A program made the translations under genes and the position numbers. DNA of 64,000 nucleotides from Bradyrhizobium sp. BR13661 (lineage in GTDB: Bacteria; Pseudomonadota; Alphaproteobacteria; Rhizobiales; Xanthobacteraceae). The notes under the pieces were generated by a model, which saw only the letters and a list, made by a program, of their open reading frames with translations, was not told the origin of the DNA and did no database searches. Where the stretch lies: NCBI RefSeq assembly GCF_029892425.1, contig NZ_JARXWB010000027.1, positions 47,088 to 111,087 on the forward strand, written 5' to 3'. Below are positions 17,286 to 25,574 of the stretch, in pieces (position 1 is the stretch's first letter; each line of letters starts with the position of its first letter).

Positions 17286-18014
17286 ATGAAGCGGATTCTT
17301 CTCACCACGGCGTCGCTCTGCGCGCTCGGTCTCGCATCGCCGGCGCTGGCAGCGGATCTTCCGATCTATGGCAAGGCGCCCGCAGTCGTGGCACCAGCCT
17401 ATGACTGGTCCGGTTTCTATGTTGGCGTGTTCGGTGGCGGCGGCTACGGCAATCACAATTTGAACAATGCGACCGGTCCCGGTCCGGCGCCGTTGGCCAA
17501 CTTCACCGCAAACTACTCATCCCAGGGCGGCCTCGGCGGCGGCGAGATCGGTTACAACTGGCAGAGCGGCAACATCGTCGTCGGCGTCGAAGCCACCGCC
17601 TTCGGGGCGGACATCAAGGGCAGCGACAATTTCGCGCTTGGCTGGGATGATGCCACCAAGCTTGGTTGGGGCGGCACGCTCCGTGCGCGCGGCGGTATCG
17701 CGGTCGATCGCCTGTTGCTGTTCTTCACTGGCGGCTGGGGCTATGGCGAGCTCACCCACACCAACACAAATCCGGGCGTCGGCGTCGATACATTCAAGGC
17801 GACGCGCAGTGGCCTCGTCGCCGGCGGCGGCATCGCCTATGCCATCACCGAGAACCTGATCGGCAAGCTCGAATACACCTACCTCGATCTCGGCACATTC
17901 CGCCGCGACGCGCCGACGAATGGTGCACTGGCCTACAACGTGGCCAACACATATTCGGTCGTCACGCTCGGCCTCGACTTCAAGTTCGGCGGCCCCGTGG
18001 TGGCGAAGTACTGA
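17286..18014 (+). CDS. Outer membrane beta-barrel protein (Omp25/RopB type)
   Basis: The start is the ATG at 17286, after an AGGGGG-type ribosome-binding site, giving 242 residues. A signal peptide ends at SPALAAD (about residue 23). The mature part opens with YDWSGFYVGVFGGGGYGNHN, the classic first strand of rhizobial Omp25/Omp31 barrels. It contains AGGGIAYAITENLIGKLEY and ends GPVVAKY. The frame stays open upstream to 17112, but that stretch overlaps the porin and lacks signal features. It probably shares a transcript with the porin and the small lipoprotein gene downstream. Confidence 0.88.
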   Translation: MKRILLTTASLCALGLASPALAADLPIYGKAPAVVAPAYDWSGFYVGVFGGGGYGNHNLNNATGPGPAPLANFTANYSSQGGLGGGEIGYNWQSGNIVVGVEATAFGADIKGSDNFALGWDDATKLGWGGTLRARGGIAVDRLLLFFTGGWGYGELTHTNTNPGVGVDTFKATRSGLVAGGGIAYAITENLIGKLEYTYLDLGTFRRDAPTNGALAYNVANTYSVVTLGLDFKFGGPVVAKY

Positions 18015-18044
18015 CGCTGGGTGTTTGGGGGCAGGGGGACGGCA

Positions 18045-18218
18045 ATGACCGACAAGCGACTTGGTCGGAAGATTGCAACGATGATCGCTCTCGCAGGGCT
18101 TGGCGTAAGCCTGGCGGCCTGCGTGAGCGATCTCGGTGCAGCGACTGGAGACAACTCGACCACGCATCAGATGCGCTACTACGGTGGTCCGAAATCGCCG
18201 ATGTGGCCGAGCCAATGA
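18045..18218 (+). CDS. Small lipoprotein with C-terminal MRYYGGPKSPMW motif
   Basis: A 57-residue protein with ribosome-binding site AGGGGGA before ATG 18045. The N-terminus is basic, then hydrophobic, and ends in a good lipobox (SLAAC, Cys26), so it should be lipid-anchored after cleavage, leaving about 32 residues. The tail carries MRYYGGPKSPMW. The next gene starts within its stop region and ends with the same motif. Function unknown; its place upstream of an RND efflux operon suggests an envelope role. Confidence 0.65.
   Translation: MTDKRLGRKIATMIALAGLGVSLAACVSDLGAATGDNSTTHQMRYYGGPKSPMWPSQ
18171..18206 (+). repeat. Coding repeat, copy 1 (MRYYGGPKSPMW)
   Basis: 36 bases encoding the C-terminal motif of the small lipoprotein. 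It matches copy 2 at 18410-18445 at 34 of 36 positions; both differences are silent. Confidence 0.8.
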
Positions 18219-18256
18219 TCCTCGTCGACGAAGAGCTTTCGGTCAGCGGTCGTGCG

Positions 18257-18463
18257 ATGCGCATTGTGATGGTTCTGTCCGTAGGCGTGATGCTGATGGC
18301 GAGCTCTGTCAGTTCTGTGCAAGCAAGGCATGCTACGTGCTGGCACGCTCATCGCTCCATAACATTATCGCGTCAGCTCGTTGATGATACGTCGGGAAAG
18401 TTCGGACCGATGCGCTACTACGGCGGCCCGAAATCGCCGATGTGGCGGGCTCCGGCGAATTGA
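18257..18463 (+). CDS. Small exported protein with C-terminal MRYYGGPKSPMW motif
   Basis: The preferred start is ATG 18257, which places a signal peptide (MRIVMVLSVGVMLMASS, cleavage near VQA) at the N-terminus and gives 68 residues. The frame also opens at ATG 18215, overlapping the lipoprotein stop (ATGA), which would support coupled translation with a 14-residue extension. The mature part has one Cys and ends with the same MRYYGGPKSPMW motif as its neighbour. There is no known family; it is a duplicated exported peptide unit. Confidence 0.6.
   Translation: MRIVMVLSVGVMLMASSVSSVQARHATCWHAHRSITLSRQLVDDTSGKFGPMRYYGGPKSPMWRAPAN
18410..18445 (+). repeat. Coding repeat, copy 2 (MRYYGGPKSPMW)
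   Basis: The second copy of the 36-base motif, 239 bases from copy 1 and in the frame of the second small protein. Confidence 0.8.
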
Positions 18464-18530
18464 CCTCGAGAGGCATCGGCAACTCCTCTCGAATGACGGG
18501 GGTGCGTAAGCCAATGTGCAAGATCGCGCG

Positions 18531-19763
18531 ATGAAGATCAGTCAGGTGCTTACACGACGACGCATCGTCGTCGCGGCCAGCGTTGCCATTGTCGCCGTCC
18601 TTGGCGCCATCGGCGGCATCCGGATGCTGGCGCCGCACGCCAAGTCCACGGAGGCGTCGAGCCAGGCAAAGGCAAAATTGCCGCGCTACGTTCCGAGCGC
18701 CACAGAGCTCGCGACGCTGTCGATCGAGCCGGTATCTGAGCGGGTATTCCGCTCCGAGCATCTCACCGAAGGCAAGATCGCAGTCGACGAGGACTCGTCC
18801 ACCCCAATCTTCTCGCCCTATGCTGGACGCGTCGTGAAACTCCTGGCCAAGCCGAGCGATGTGGTCGAGCGCGGACAGCCATTGTTCGTGGTCGAGGCCA
18901 CCGACACGGTGCAGGCCCTGAACGATTTCGTCGTGGCATTGAGCGCGCTGAACACGACACGCTCCAAGCTGAAGCTGGCCGAAATCGTCGAGAAGCGTGC
19001 CAACGATCTCTACGCCGGCAAGGCCGTGCCGCTGAAGGACTGGCAACAGTCCCAGGCCGATCTAACCGCGGCCCAGAACGACATGCGTTCGGCGGAGACC
19101 GCGGTGGAGGCGACCCACAACCGACTGCGCATCCTCGGACGGACAGAGGAGCAGATCACGAAATTCCAGGAGACGCGGCAGATCAGCGCCGACACGCCGA
19201 TCTATGCGCCGATCGGCGGCACGGTCGTGCAGCGCAAGGTCGGCCCCGGCCAATTCATCAACGCGGGGGCGAGCGATCCGGTGTTCGTGATCGGCAATCT
19301 CTCGACGGTGTGGCTGACCGCATTCGTACGGGAAAGCGAAACCGCCGACATCGCCGTGGGTCAAGACATCCAATTCTCGGTGCTGGCGCTGCCCGGACGC
19401 GAGTTCAAGGCCAAGCTCGATTACGTCGCAGCTGCGATCGACGCGTCTATGCGGCGGCTGCTGGTGCGCGCCACGATCGACAACAAGGAAGGGCTGCTCA
19501 AGCCCGAAATGTTCGCGAACGTCACGATCTATGCCGGCTCGAATCGGCCTTCCGTAGGCGTGCCGAAGCGGGCGCTGATCTACGAGGGCGAGCGGGTCCG
19601 GGTCTGGGTCGCTCATGACGACAACTCGATCGAGCTGCGCGAAATCGAGATCGGACGGACCAACGGCGATCTCGTCGAGGTCCGCAGCAATTTGAGGCCA
19701 GGCGAGAAGATCGTCACGCGCGGGAGCCTGTTCATCGATCGGGCGGCCACATCCGGCAGCTAA
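18531..19763 (+). CDS. RND efflux periplasmic adaptor (membrane fusion protein)
   Basis: The start is ATG 18531 (a GTG five codons upstream is possible), giving 410 residues. An N-terminal anchor (IVVAASVAIVAVLGAIGG) is followed by a barrel-sandwich half (VVKLLAKPSDVVERGQPLFV), an alpha-hairpin (about 130-200) and the second lipoyl half (IYAPIGGTVVQRKVGPGQFI). The membrane-proximal end is VEVRSNLRPGEKIVTRGSLF. The order fits the CusB/CzcB group of adaptors linking a heavy-metal-type RND pump to an outer membrane channel. It is followed 21 nt later by the pump gene. Confidence 0.93.
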   Translation: MKISQVLTRRRIVVAASVAIVAVLGAIGGIRMLAPHAKSTEASSQAKAKLPRYVPSATELATLSIEPVSERVFRSEHLTEGKIAVDEDSSTPIFSPYAGRVVKLLAKPSDVVERGQPLFVVEATDTVQALNDFVVALSALNTTRSKLKLAEIVEKRANDLYAGKAVPLKDWQQSQADLTAAQNDMRSAETAVEATHNRLRILGRTEEQITKFQETRQISADTPIYAPIGGTVVQRKVGPGQFINAGASDPVFVIGNLSTVWLTAFVRESETADIAVGQDIQFSVLALPGREFKAKLDYVAAAIDASMRRLLVRATIDNKEGLLKPEMFANVTIYAGSNRPSVGVPKRALIYEGERVRVWVAHDDNSIELREIEIGRTNGDLVEVRSNLRPGEKIVTRGSLFIDRAATSGS

Positions 19764-19784
19764 TGAGTAAGGAGTCCGGATCGC

Positions 19785-22700
19785 ATGGACCGTCTCGTCG
19801 CCTTTGCAGTCAACCGTCGCTTCATGATGGTGGGGCTTTTCGTGGCCATGATGGTCGGTGGGCTGGTCGCATTCCAGCAATTGAACATTGAGGCCTATCC
19901 CGATCCGACCCCGCCGATGGTCGACATCGTGACGCAGTCGCCCGGCCTGTCGGCCGAAGAGATCGAGCGCTACATCACGATCCCCCTGGAGACCCAGGTC
20001 GCCGGCATCAAGAACATGAAGGTGATCCGGACGATCTCGCTCTATGGTCTTTCCGACGTCAAGCTGCAGTTCTCCTTCGACTACACCTATGAGCAGGCGC
20101 TGCAGCAGGTCCTGAACCGCCTGTCGCAGCTCCCACCGCTGCTCAACAATGCGCAGCCGCAGATCTCGCCGCTCAGTCCAATTGGTGAAATCTATCGCTA
20201 CCGGCTGGTTGGACCGCCCAATTACTCCGTCCTTGATCTGAAGACGCTGCAGGACTGGGTCCTGCAGCGCCGTTTCCGCACCGTTCCCGGCGTCATCGAC
20301 GTCACCGGCTGGGGCGGTAAGACCAAGACCTTCGAGGTGCAGGTCGACTTCAACAAGTTGGTTGCCAATGGGCTGACCTTGCCGCAGCTCCAGCAGGCCA
20401 TCAACAACGCCAACGTCAACGTCGGCGGTAACACCGTGAACATCGGTCCACAATCCGCGGTGGTCCGCGGCGTCGGCCTGATTCGCTCGATCGACGGTCT
20501 TGCCAACACGATGGTGTCATCCAACAACGGCACGCCAGTGCTGGTGCGGGACGTCGCGACCGTTACTGTCGGCGAGCAGCCGCGGTTGGGAATCGCCGGC
20601 GAGGACCAGGACGACGACATCGTGCAGGGCATCGTCCTGATGCGCCGGGGCGAGCAGAGCTCGCCGACCATTACCCGCGTCGAGCAACTCGTTAATTCCA
20701 TCAACAACTCGACGATCCTGCCGCCAGGCGTGCGGATCGAACGCATTTACGACCGCAAGGACCTGATCGAGACCACGACACATACCGTGCTGGAAAACAT
20801 GGTGGTCGGCATCGGCTTGATCGTGCTGCTGCAATGGATCTTCCTCGGCGACCTGCGCAGCGCCTTCATCGTCGGCGCGACGATTCCGTTCGCGTTGTTC
20901 TTTGCGGTCAGCATCCTCGTGCTGCGCGGCGAATCCGCCAATCTGCTGTCGGTAGGCGCAATCGATTTCGGACTGATCGTGGATGCGACGGTCATCATGG
21001 TGGAGGCGATTTTCCGCCGCTTGTCGCACACCGAACGGCTGACGGACAGCGAACAGGCGGCGATCTCGGCCCACACCATCATGGGCATGAAACATCATGC
21101 CATCCTGACGGCGGCCGCTGACGTCTCGCGCTCCATCTTCTTTGCGGCCGCCATCATCATCGCGGCCTTCCTGCCGCTGTTCACCCTCTCGGGCGTGGAA
21201 GGCAACATCTTTGGCCCGATGGCGCGGACGTATGCCTATGCGCTGGCAGGCGGACTGCTGGCCACGTTCACCGTGACGCCGGCGCTCAGCGCGATCATCC
21301 TGCCGGCCCATGTCGAGGAGACCGAAACCTTTCTGATGCGCTGGATGCATCGGCTGTATATGCCGGTGCTGGCGCGTTCGCTGGCCCATCGTCGCGTCGT
21401 GCTCGCGGGAGGCGCTGGACTGATCCTCGTCACGGCGATTTGCGTGCGGCTGCTCGGGCTCGAGTTCCTGCCCAAGTTAGAGGAAGGCAATCTCTGGATC
21501 CGCGCCACACTGCCGCCGACCATCTCGCTGCAGGAGGGCAACTCCTACGTCAATGAGATGCGCAAGCTGATCGCGGAGCGGCCGGAGGTGGAGTCGGTCG
21601 TCTCGCAACACGGCCGGCCTGATGACGGCACGGACGCGGCCGGTTTCTTCAATGCCGAGTTCTTCGCGCCGCTCAAACCGGCCAAGGAATGGCCCGATCA
21701 CGAAGACAAGGACGAACTGACTGCGAAGCTGCTGGCGCAGTTGCAGGAGAAATTCCCCGGCGTCGAATTCAACTTCTCGCAATACCTGCAGGACAACGTC
21801 TCCGAAGCCGTTTCGGGCGTGAAGGGTGAGAACTCGATCAAGCTCTACGGCAACGACCTGCAGGCGCTCACCGACACGGCTAACAAGATCAAGGCACAGC
21901 TGGCGACGGTACAGGGGATCACGGATCTCGCGGTCTTCACCTCGCTGGGCCAGCCGACCATCCAGATCGACGTGGATCGCGAGCGCGCCGCGCGCTATGG
22001 CCTGTCGCCGGGTGATATCAACACCACGATCAAGACCGCAATCGGCGGCGACAGCGCGGGCGACCTCTATGAACCGAGCAGTGACCGGCATTTCCCGATC
22101 ATTGTCCGGCTTGCGCCGCAATACCGGCGCAGCGCGGAAGCGATCCAGAACCTGAGGATTGGCGCTCAGGGCCCCAATGGCATCACCCAGGTGCCGCTCA
22201 GCGAAGTCGCGACGGTGAAGGTCGTCTCCGGCGCAGCCTACATCTACCGCGAACAGCAGGAGCGCTACCTGCCAATCAAGTTCTCGGTGCGCGAGCGCGA
22301 TCTCGGCAGCGCGATCCAGGAAGCGCAGGAGAAGGTCGCGGCCAATGTACCGTTGCCGGGCGGTTCGCACCTGGAATGGGTCGGCGAGTTCGGCAACCTG
22401 CAGGACGCGATCAAGCGGCTGTCGATCGTGGTCCCGATCAGTCTTGCGCTGATCGCGATGCTGATCTGGTTCAATTTCGGTTCGGTCATCGACACTGTGC
22501 TGACCATGAGCGTGATCCCGATGGCGGTGCTCGGCGGCATCCTCGGCCTTCTTCTGACTGGAATTCCCTTCAGCGTATCCGCCGCGATTGGCTTCATTGC
22601 GCTGTTCGGTATCTCAGTGATGGACGGCATCATCATCCTGTCGCAGTACAACGCGCTGATCGATGAGGGTATGGAGCGGGGCGCCGCCATCCTGCGCACC

Positions 22701-22943
22701 GGCGAGTTGCAGTTGCGTCCGGTGCTGATGACCTGCGTCGTGGCCGGCATCGGCCTGTTGCCTGCGGCGCTGTCCAGCGGCATCGGCTCACAGGTGCAGA
22801 AGCCGCTCGCGATCGTCGTCGTGGCCGGCATGACGCTCGCGCCGGTCGTCATCCTCGTCACACTGCCGGCACTGATTTCGATGTTTTCGCGGCGAACGCG
22901 GCCCGGATTGGCGGCGCAGCACCAGTTGGCTCCCGCGGAATGA
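19785..22943 (+). CDS. RND efflux pump inner-membrane permease, HME (CusA/CzcA) type
   Basis: A 1052-residue protein of full RND length with two copies of the membrane-porter unit. TM4 carries GAIDFGLIVDATVIMVE, with Asp394 and Asp400; this is the proton-relay signature of heavy-metal-efflux (HME) RND pumps of the CzcA/CusA type, rather than the drug-type AcrB form. Later motifs include GFIALFGISVMDGIIIL. It should export a cation or related compound across both membranes with its adaptor and the TolC-like channel. The metal specificity cannot be assigned. The stop overlaps the TolC-like gene by 4 nt. Confidence 0.93.
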   Translation: MDRLVAFAVNRRFMMVGLFVAMMVGGLVAFQQLNIEAYPDPTPPMVDIVTQSPGLSAEEIERYITIPLETQVAGIKNMKVIRTISLYGLSDVKLQFSFDYTYEQALQQVLNRLSQLPPLLNNAQPQISPLSPIGEIYRYRLVGPPNYSVLDLKTLQDWVLQRRFRTVPGVIDVTGWGGKTKTFEVQVDFNKLVANGLTLPQLQQAINNANVNVGGNTVNIGPQSAVVRGVGLIRSIDGLANTMVSSNNGTPVLVRDVATVTVGEQPRLGIAGEDQDDDIVQGIVLMRRGEQSSPTITRVEQLVNSINNSTILPPGVRIERIYDRKDLIETTTHTVLENMVVGIGLIVLLQWIFLGDLRSAFIVGATIPFALFFAVSILVLRGESANLLSVGAIDFGLIVDATVIMVEAIFRRLSHTERLTDSEQAAISAHTIMGMKHHAILTAAADVSRSIFFAAAIIIAAFLPLFTLSGVEGNIFGPMARTYAYALAGGLLATFTVTPALSAIILPAHVEETETFLMRWMHRLYMPVLARSLAHRRVVLAGGAGLILVTAICVRLLGLEFLPKLEEGNLWIRATLPPTISLQEGNSYVNEMRKLIAERPEVESVVSQHGRPDDGTDAAGFFNAEFFAPLKPAKEWPDHEDKDELTAKLLAQLQEKFPGVEFNFSQYLQDNVSEAVSGVKGENSIKLYGNDLQALTDTANKIKAQLATVQGITDLAVFTSLGQPTIQIDVDRERAARYGLSPGDINTTIKTAIGGDSAGDLYEPSSDRHFPIIVRLAPQYRRSAEAIQNLRIGAQGPNGITQVPLSEVATVKVVSGAAYIYREQQERYLPIKFSVRERDLGSAIQEAQEKVAANVPLPGGSHLEWVGEFGNLQDAIKRLSIVVPISLALIAMLIWFNFGSVIDTVLTMSVIPMAVLGGILGLLLTGIPFSVSAAIGFIALFGISVMDGIIILSQYNALIDEGMERGAAILRTGELQLRPVLMTCVVAGIGLLPAALSSGIGSQVQKPLAIVVVAGMTLAPVVILVTLPALISMFSRRTRPGLAAQHQLAPAE

Positions 22944-24355
22944 GGTCGGTTGTGCGTCAACGTGTTTCGAATGCCACCTTCCGCCTGGCGCTCATTGCCG
23001 TCCTGATGGTCGGGGAAGCGGTTGCCGCAGTCGGGCCGGCGCAGGCCGAAACCCTCGCCGATGCGCTGGTCAGGGCCTATCAGGCAAGTCCACAGCTCAA
23101 TGCCGACCGGGCGCGGCAGCGCGGCACCGACGAGAACGTGCCGCAGGCGCTCGCCGGCTACCGGCCGCAGGTCCTGGCCAGCCTCAGCGCCGGCTTGCAA
23201 GCCGTGCGGAATACGCTGCCGGACAACACCATCCAGGGCACGACCCTGCGCCCCTGGACCATCGGCGTGACAGTCAACCAGGTCTTGTTCAATGGCTTCA
23301 AGACCGCCAACAGCGTGAGGGTCGCCGAGTTTCAGGTGCTCTCGGGCCGCGAAGCGCTGCGCAATACCGGGCAGGGCGTGCTGCTTGACGCGGTTACGGC
23401 CTATATGAACGTGATGGCCAACCAGGCGTTGGTCGAGGCCCAGCGCACCAATGTGAGCGTGCTGCGGGAAATCCAGGCGACTACCAAGAGGCGGCTCGAC
23501 GCCGGCGACGTCACGCCGACCGATACGGCCCAGGCCGAGGCTCGGTTAAGCCGTGGCCTGGCCGACCTCAACGCCGCTGAGGTCACGCTTGCCATCAGCA
23601 AGGCGACCTATGTCCAGGTGATCGGTGGGCCACCAGGCCAGCTTGCGCCGGCAACGCCGGTCGATCGCTTCTCGCCGCCGACCATGCCGTCCTCGATCGA
23701 GACCGCCAATCACGAGCATCCGGCGGTGCTGGGTGCGGGCTATGACGTCGACGTCGCCCAGACCACGATCAAGGTGGCGGAAGGCAGTTTGCTGCCGCAG
23801 GTGGCGGTGCAGGCCAGCGCAAGTCGCTCGCAGCAGTCCGATACCACGCTCGGCACGACAGGGACTGACCAGGCCTCGATCGTCGGTCAGATCAATGTGC
23901 CGATCTACGACGGCGGTACGGCCGCCTCGCAGACACGCCAGGCAAAGGAGATTGCCTCGCAAAGCCGCTTGGTGCTCGAGCAGGTCAGGAACCAGTCGCG
24001 CACTGCGGTGGTCAGTGCCTGGGTGTCCAATGAAGGCAGCAAGGTCGCGCTGACTGCGGCGGAGTCGGAGGTGAAGGCGGCGGATGTCGCGCTGCAAGGT
24101 GTTCGCCGTGAGGCAGCCGGCGGCCAGCGCACCACGATCGATGTCCTCAATGCCCAGCAGGATCTGACCAATGCCCGCTCACGGCAGATCGCCGCGCAGC
24201 GTGACCGCGTGATCGCCTCCTACACGCTGTTGAGCGCCGTCGGTCGGCTGGACGTGCGCACGCTGAGCCTGAGTACACCGGACTATTTGCCCGAGGTTCA
24301 CTACCACCAGGTGCGCGACGCTTGGCACGGTATTCGTACCCCGTCGGGACAATAG
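22940..24355 (+). CDS. TolC-family outer membrane channel
   Basis: A 471-residue protein with a signal peptide (cleavage near GPAQA, about residue 36) and two outer membrane efflux repeats. It opens with TLADALVRAYQASPQLNADR and contains the TolC-type stretch RLDAGDVTPTDTAQAEARLS and, in the second repeat, GQRTTIDVLNAQQDLTNARS. It closely resembles TolC proteins of type I secretion systems but lies in an RND operon, overlapping the pump gene by 4 nt. It is therefore the exit duct of this efflux complex. Confidence 0.93.
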   Translation: MRSVVRQRVSNATFRLALIAVLMVGEAVAAVGPAQAETLADALVRAYQASPQLNADRARQRGTDENVPQALAGYRPQVLASLSAGLQAVRNTLPDNTIQGTTLRPWTIGVTVNQVLFNGFKTANSVRVAEFQVLSGREALRNTGQGVLLDAVTAYMNVMANQALVEAQRTNVSVLREIQATTKRRLDAGDVTPTDTAQAEARLSRGLADLNAAEVTLAISKATYVQVIGGPPGQLAPATPVDRFSPPTMPSSIETANHEHPAVLGAGYDVDVAQTTIKVAEGSLLPQVAVQASASRSQQSDTTLGTTGTDQASIVGQINVPIYDGGTAASQTRQAKEIASQSRLVLEQVRNQSRTAVVSAWVSNEGSKVALTAAESEVKAADVALQGVRREAAGGQRTTIDVLNAQQDLTNARSRQIAAQRDRVIASYTLLSAVGRLDVRTLSLSTPDYLPEVHYHQVRDAWHGIRTPSGQ

Positions 24356-24376
24356 GCTTCGCAAGGGAGGGTGGGG

Positions 24377-24631
24377 ATGATCAGACTCGAACGCACATTC
24401 CGCGCAGTGCTCGCCGCCCTGGTGGCGGTATCGGTGTCAACCGTGGCCGAGGCTCAAGGATTCAGTCGCAGCCACGGCAATGCCGGTCCGCCGGTCGAAA
24501 ACCGGCCCAAAGTCGACGAGAAGGCGTACAAAGCCGCTCTGGACAGGATTCCGGTGTCGACCGAAAAGTACGATCCCTGGGGTGGAGCCCGCACCAACGA
24601 TGCGACAAAGCCACCCAAGAAGTCGAACTAG
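24377..24631 (+). CDS. Small exported protein at the end of the RND operon
   Basis: The start is ATG 24377 after a strong AGGGAGGGTGGGG ribosome-binding region (a GTG two codons upstream is less likely). The product has 84 residues: a signal peptide ending at VAEAQ (about 27), then a polar charged chain with KAYKAALDRIPVSTEKYDPW and GGARTNDATKPPKK. It has no cysteine and no membrane span. It is 21 nt downstream of the channel gene, so it is probably co-expressed. Unknown family; a small periplasmic accessory is plausible. Confidence 0.7.
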   Translation: MIRLERTFRAVLAALVAVSVSTVAEAQGFSRSHGNAGPPVENRPKVDEKAYKAALDRIPVSTEKYDPWGGARTNDATKPPKKSN

Positions 24632-24678
24632 GCCGCAGCAAACCGCAGAGTCATGGGCAGAATTGCGAGGAGATCGTC

Positions 24679-25440
24679 ATGACCGAGCACATCATCGTCA
24701 CCGACGAAGGCGCCACCCGCACCATCACCATGCGCCGGCCGCAGAAGAAGAACACGCTTACGCAGGAGATGTACCTGGCGATGAGCGAAGCCATCGATTC
24801 CGCGCAGTCCGACCCTGCCATCCGCTGCCTGATTCTGACGGGTCGCTCGGGCGTCTTCACTGCCGGCAACGACATCGGTGATTTCCTGAAAGCGGCGACC
24901 GAGGCGGACGACGGCGCCCGTCCCCGCAATTCGGTGATCTTCCTGCAGTCGCTCATCAACAACAAGAAGCCGATCATCGCGGCCGTTGACGGCATAGCGA
25001 TCGGCATCGGCACGACGATGGTGGTGCATTGCGACTACGTGATCGCGAGCACGACCACGACGTTCTCGTCTCCCTTCATCCAGTATGGTCTGGTCCCGGA
25101 TGGTGCTACCAGTCTCCTGGTGCCGCGCATGGTCGGGCATCAGCGTGCCTTTGCCATGCTGGTGATGGGGCGCGAGATGAGCGCGGAAGACGCGCGGGAG
25201 GCGGGCTTCGTCAACCAAGTCGTGGCGCCCGGCCATGCCGTGGTGGAGGCCCAGAAGGTGGCGCGCGAGATCTGCGCGCTGCCCGCCGAGGCCGTTGCCA
25301 TCGCGCGCGAGCTTCTGAAATTGCCGACCGAGGACCTTGTCCGCCGGGTCGGCCAGGAAGACCACTTCTTCAAGGAGCGGATGCAATCGCCGGAGGCGCT
25401 CGCAGCCTTCCAGGCGTTCTTCGCGCGCAAGCGGACGTAG
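24679..25440 (+). CDS. Enoyl-CoA hydratase/isomerase family protein
   Basis: The start is ATG 24679 after GAGGAGA, giving 253 residues. Crotonase-fold motifs are clear: the oxyanion loops FTAGNDIGDF and AVDGIAIGIGTTMVVHCDY, and the GLVPDGATSLLVPRMVG region. At the first catalytic position typical hydratases have Glu (PEI), while here the sequence is PFIQYGLVPDG, which is closer to enoyl-CoA isomerases such as PaaG/ECI. A delta3-delta2 isomerase role is therefore as likely as hydratase. It is only 47 nt after the small exported protein but is metabolically unrelated to the efflux genes. Confidence 0.88.
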   Translation: MTEHIIVTDEGATRTITMRRPQKKNTLTQEMYLAMSEAIDSAQSDPAIRCLILTGRSGVFTAGNDIGDFLKAATEADDGARPRNSVIFLQSLINNKKPIIAAVDGIAIGIGTTMVVHCDYVIASTTTTFSSPFIQYGLVPDGATSLLVPRMVGHQRAFAMLVMGREMSAEDAREAGFVNQVVAPGHAVVEAQKVAREICALPAEAVAIARELLKLPTEDLVRRVGQEDHFFKERMQSPEALAAFQAFFARKRT

Positions 25441-25574
25441 TCGATGCCTCCTTGGCGGCGATGCCAGCCCCGCATAGGAGTATGGAATAGGCCGAGACTG
25501 CGTGTCATGGAAATCCTATAAGTACGCTAGACCGCGGTGTTCGACGCTCGCCACGCGGAACTCGGATAGATTGC

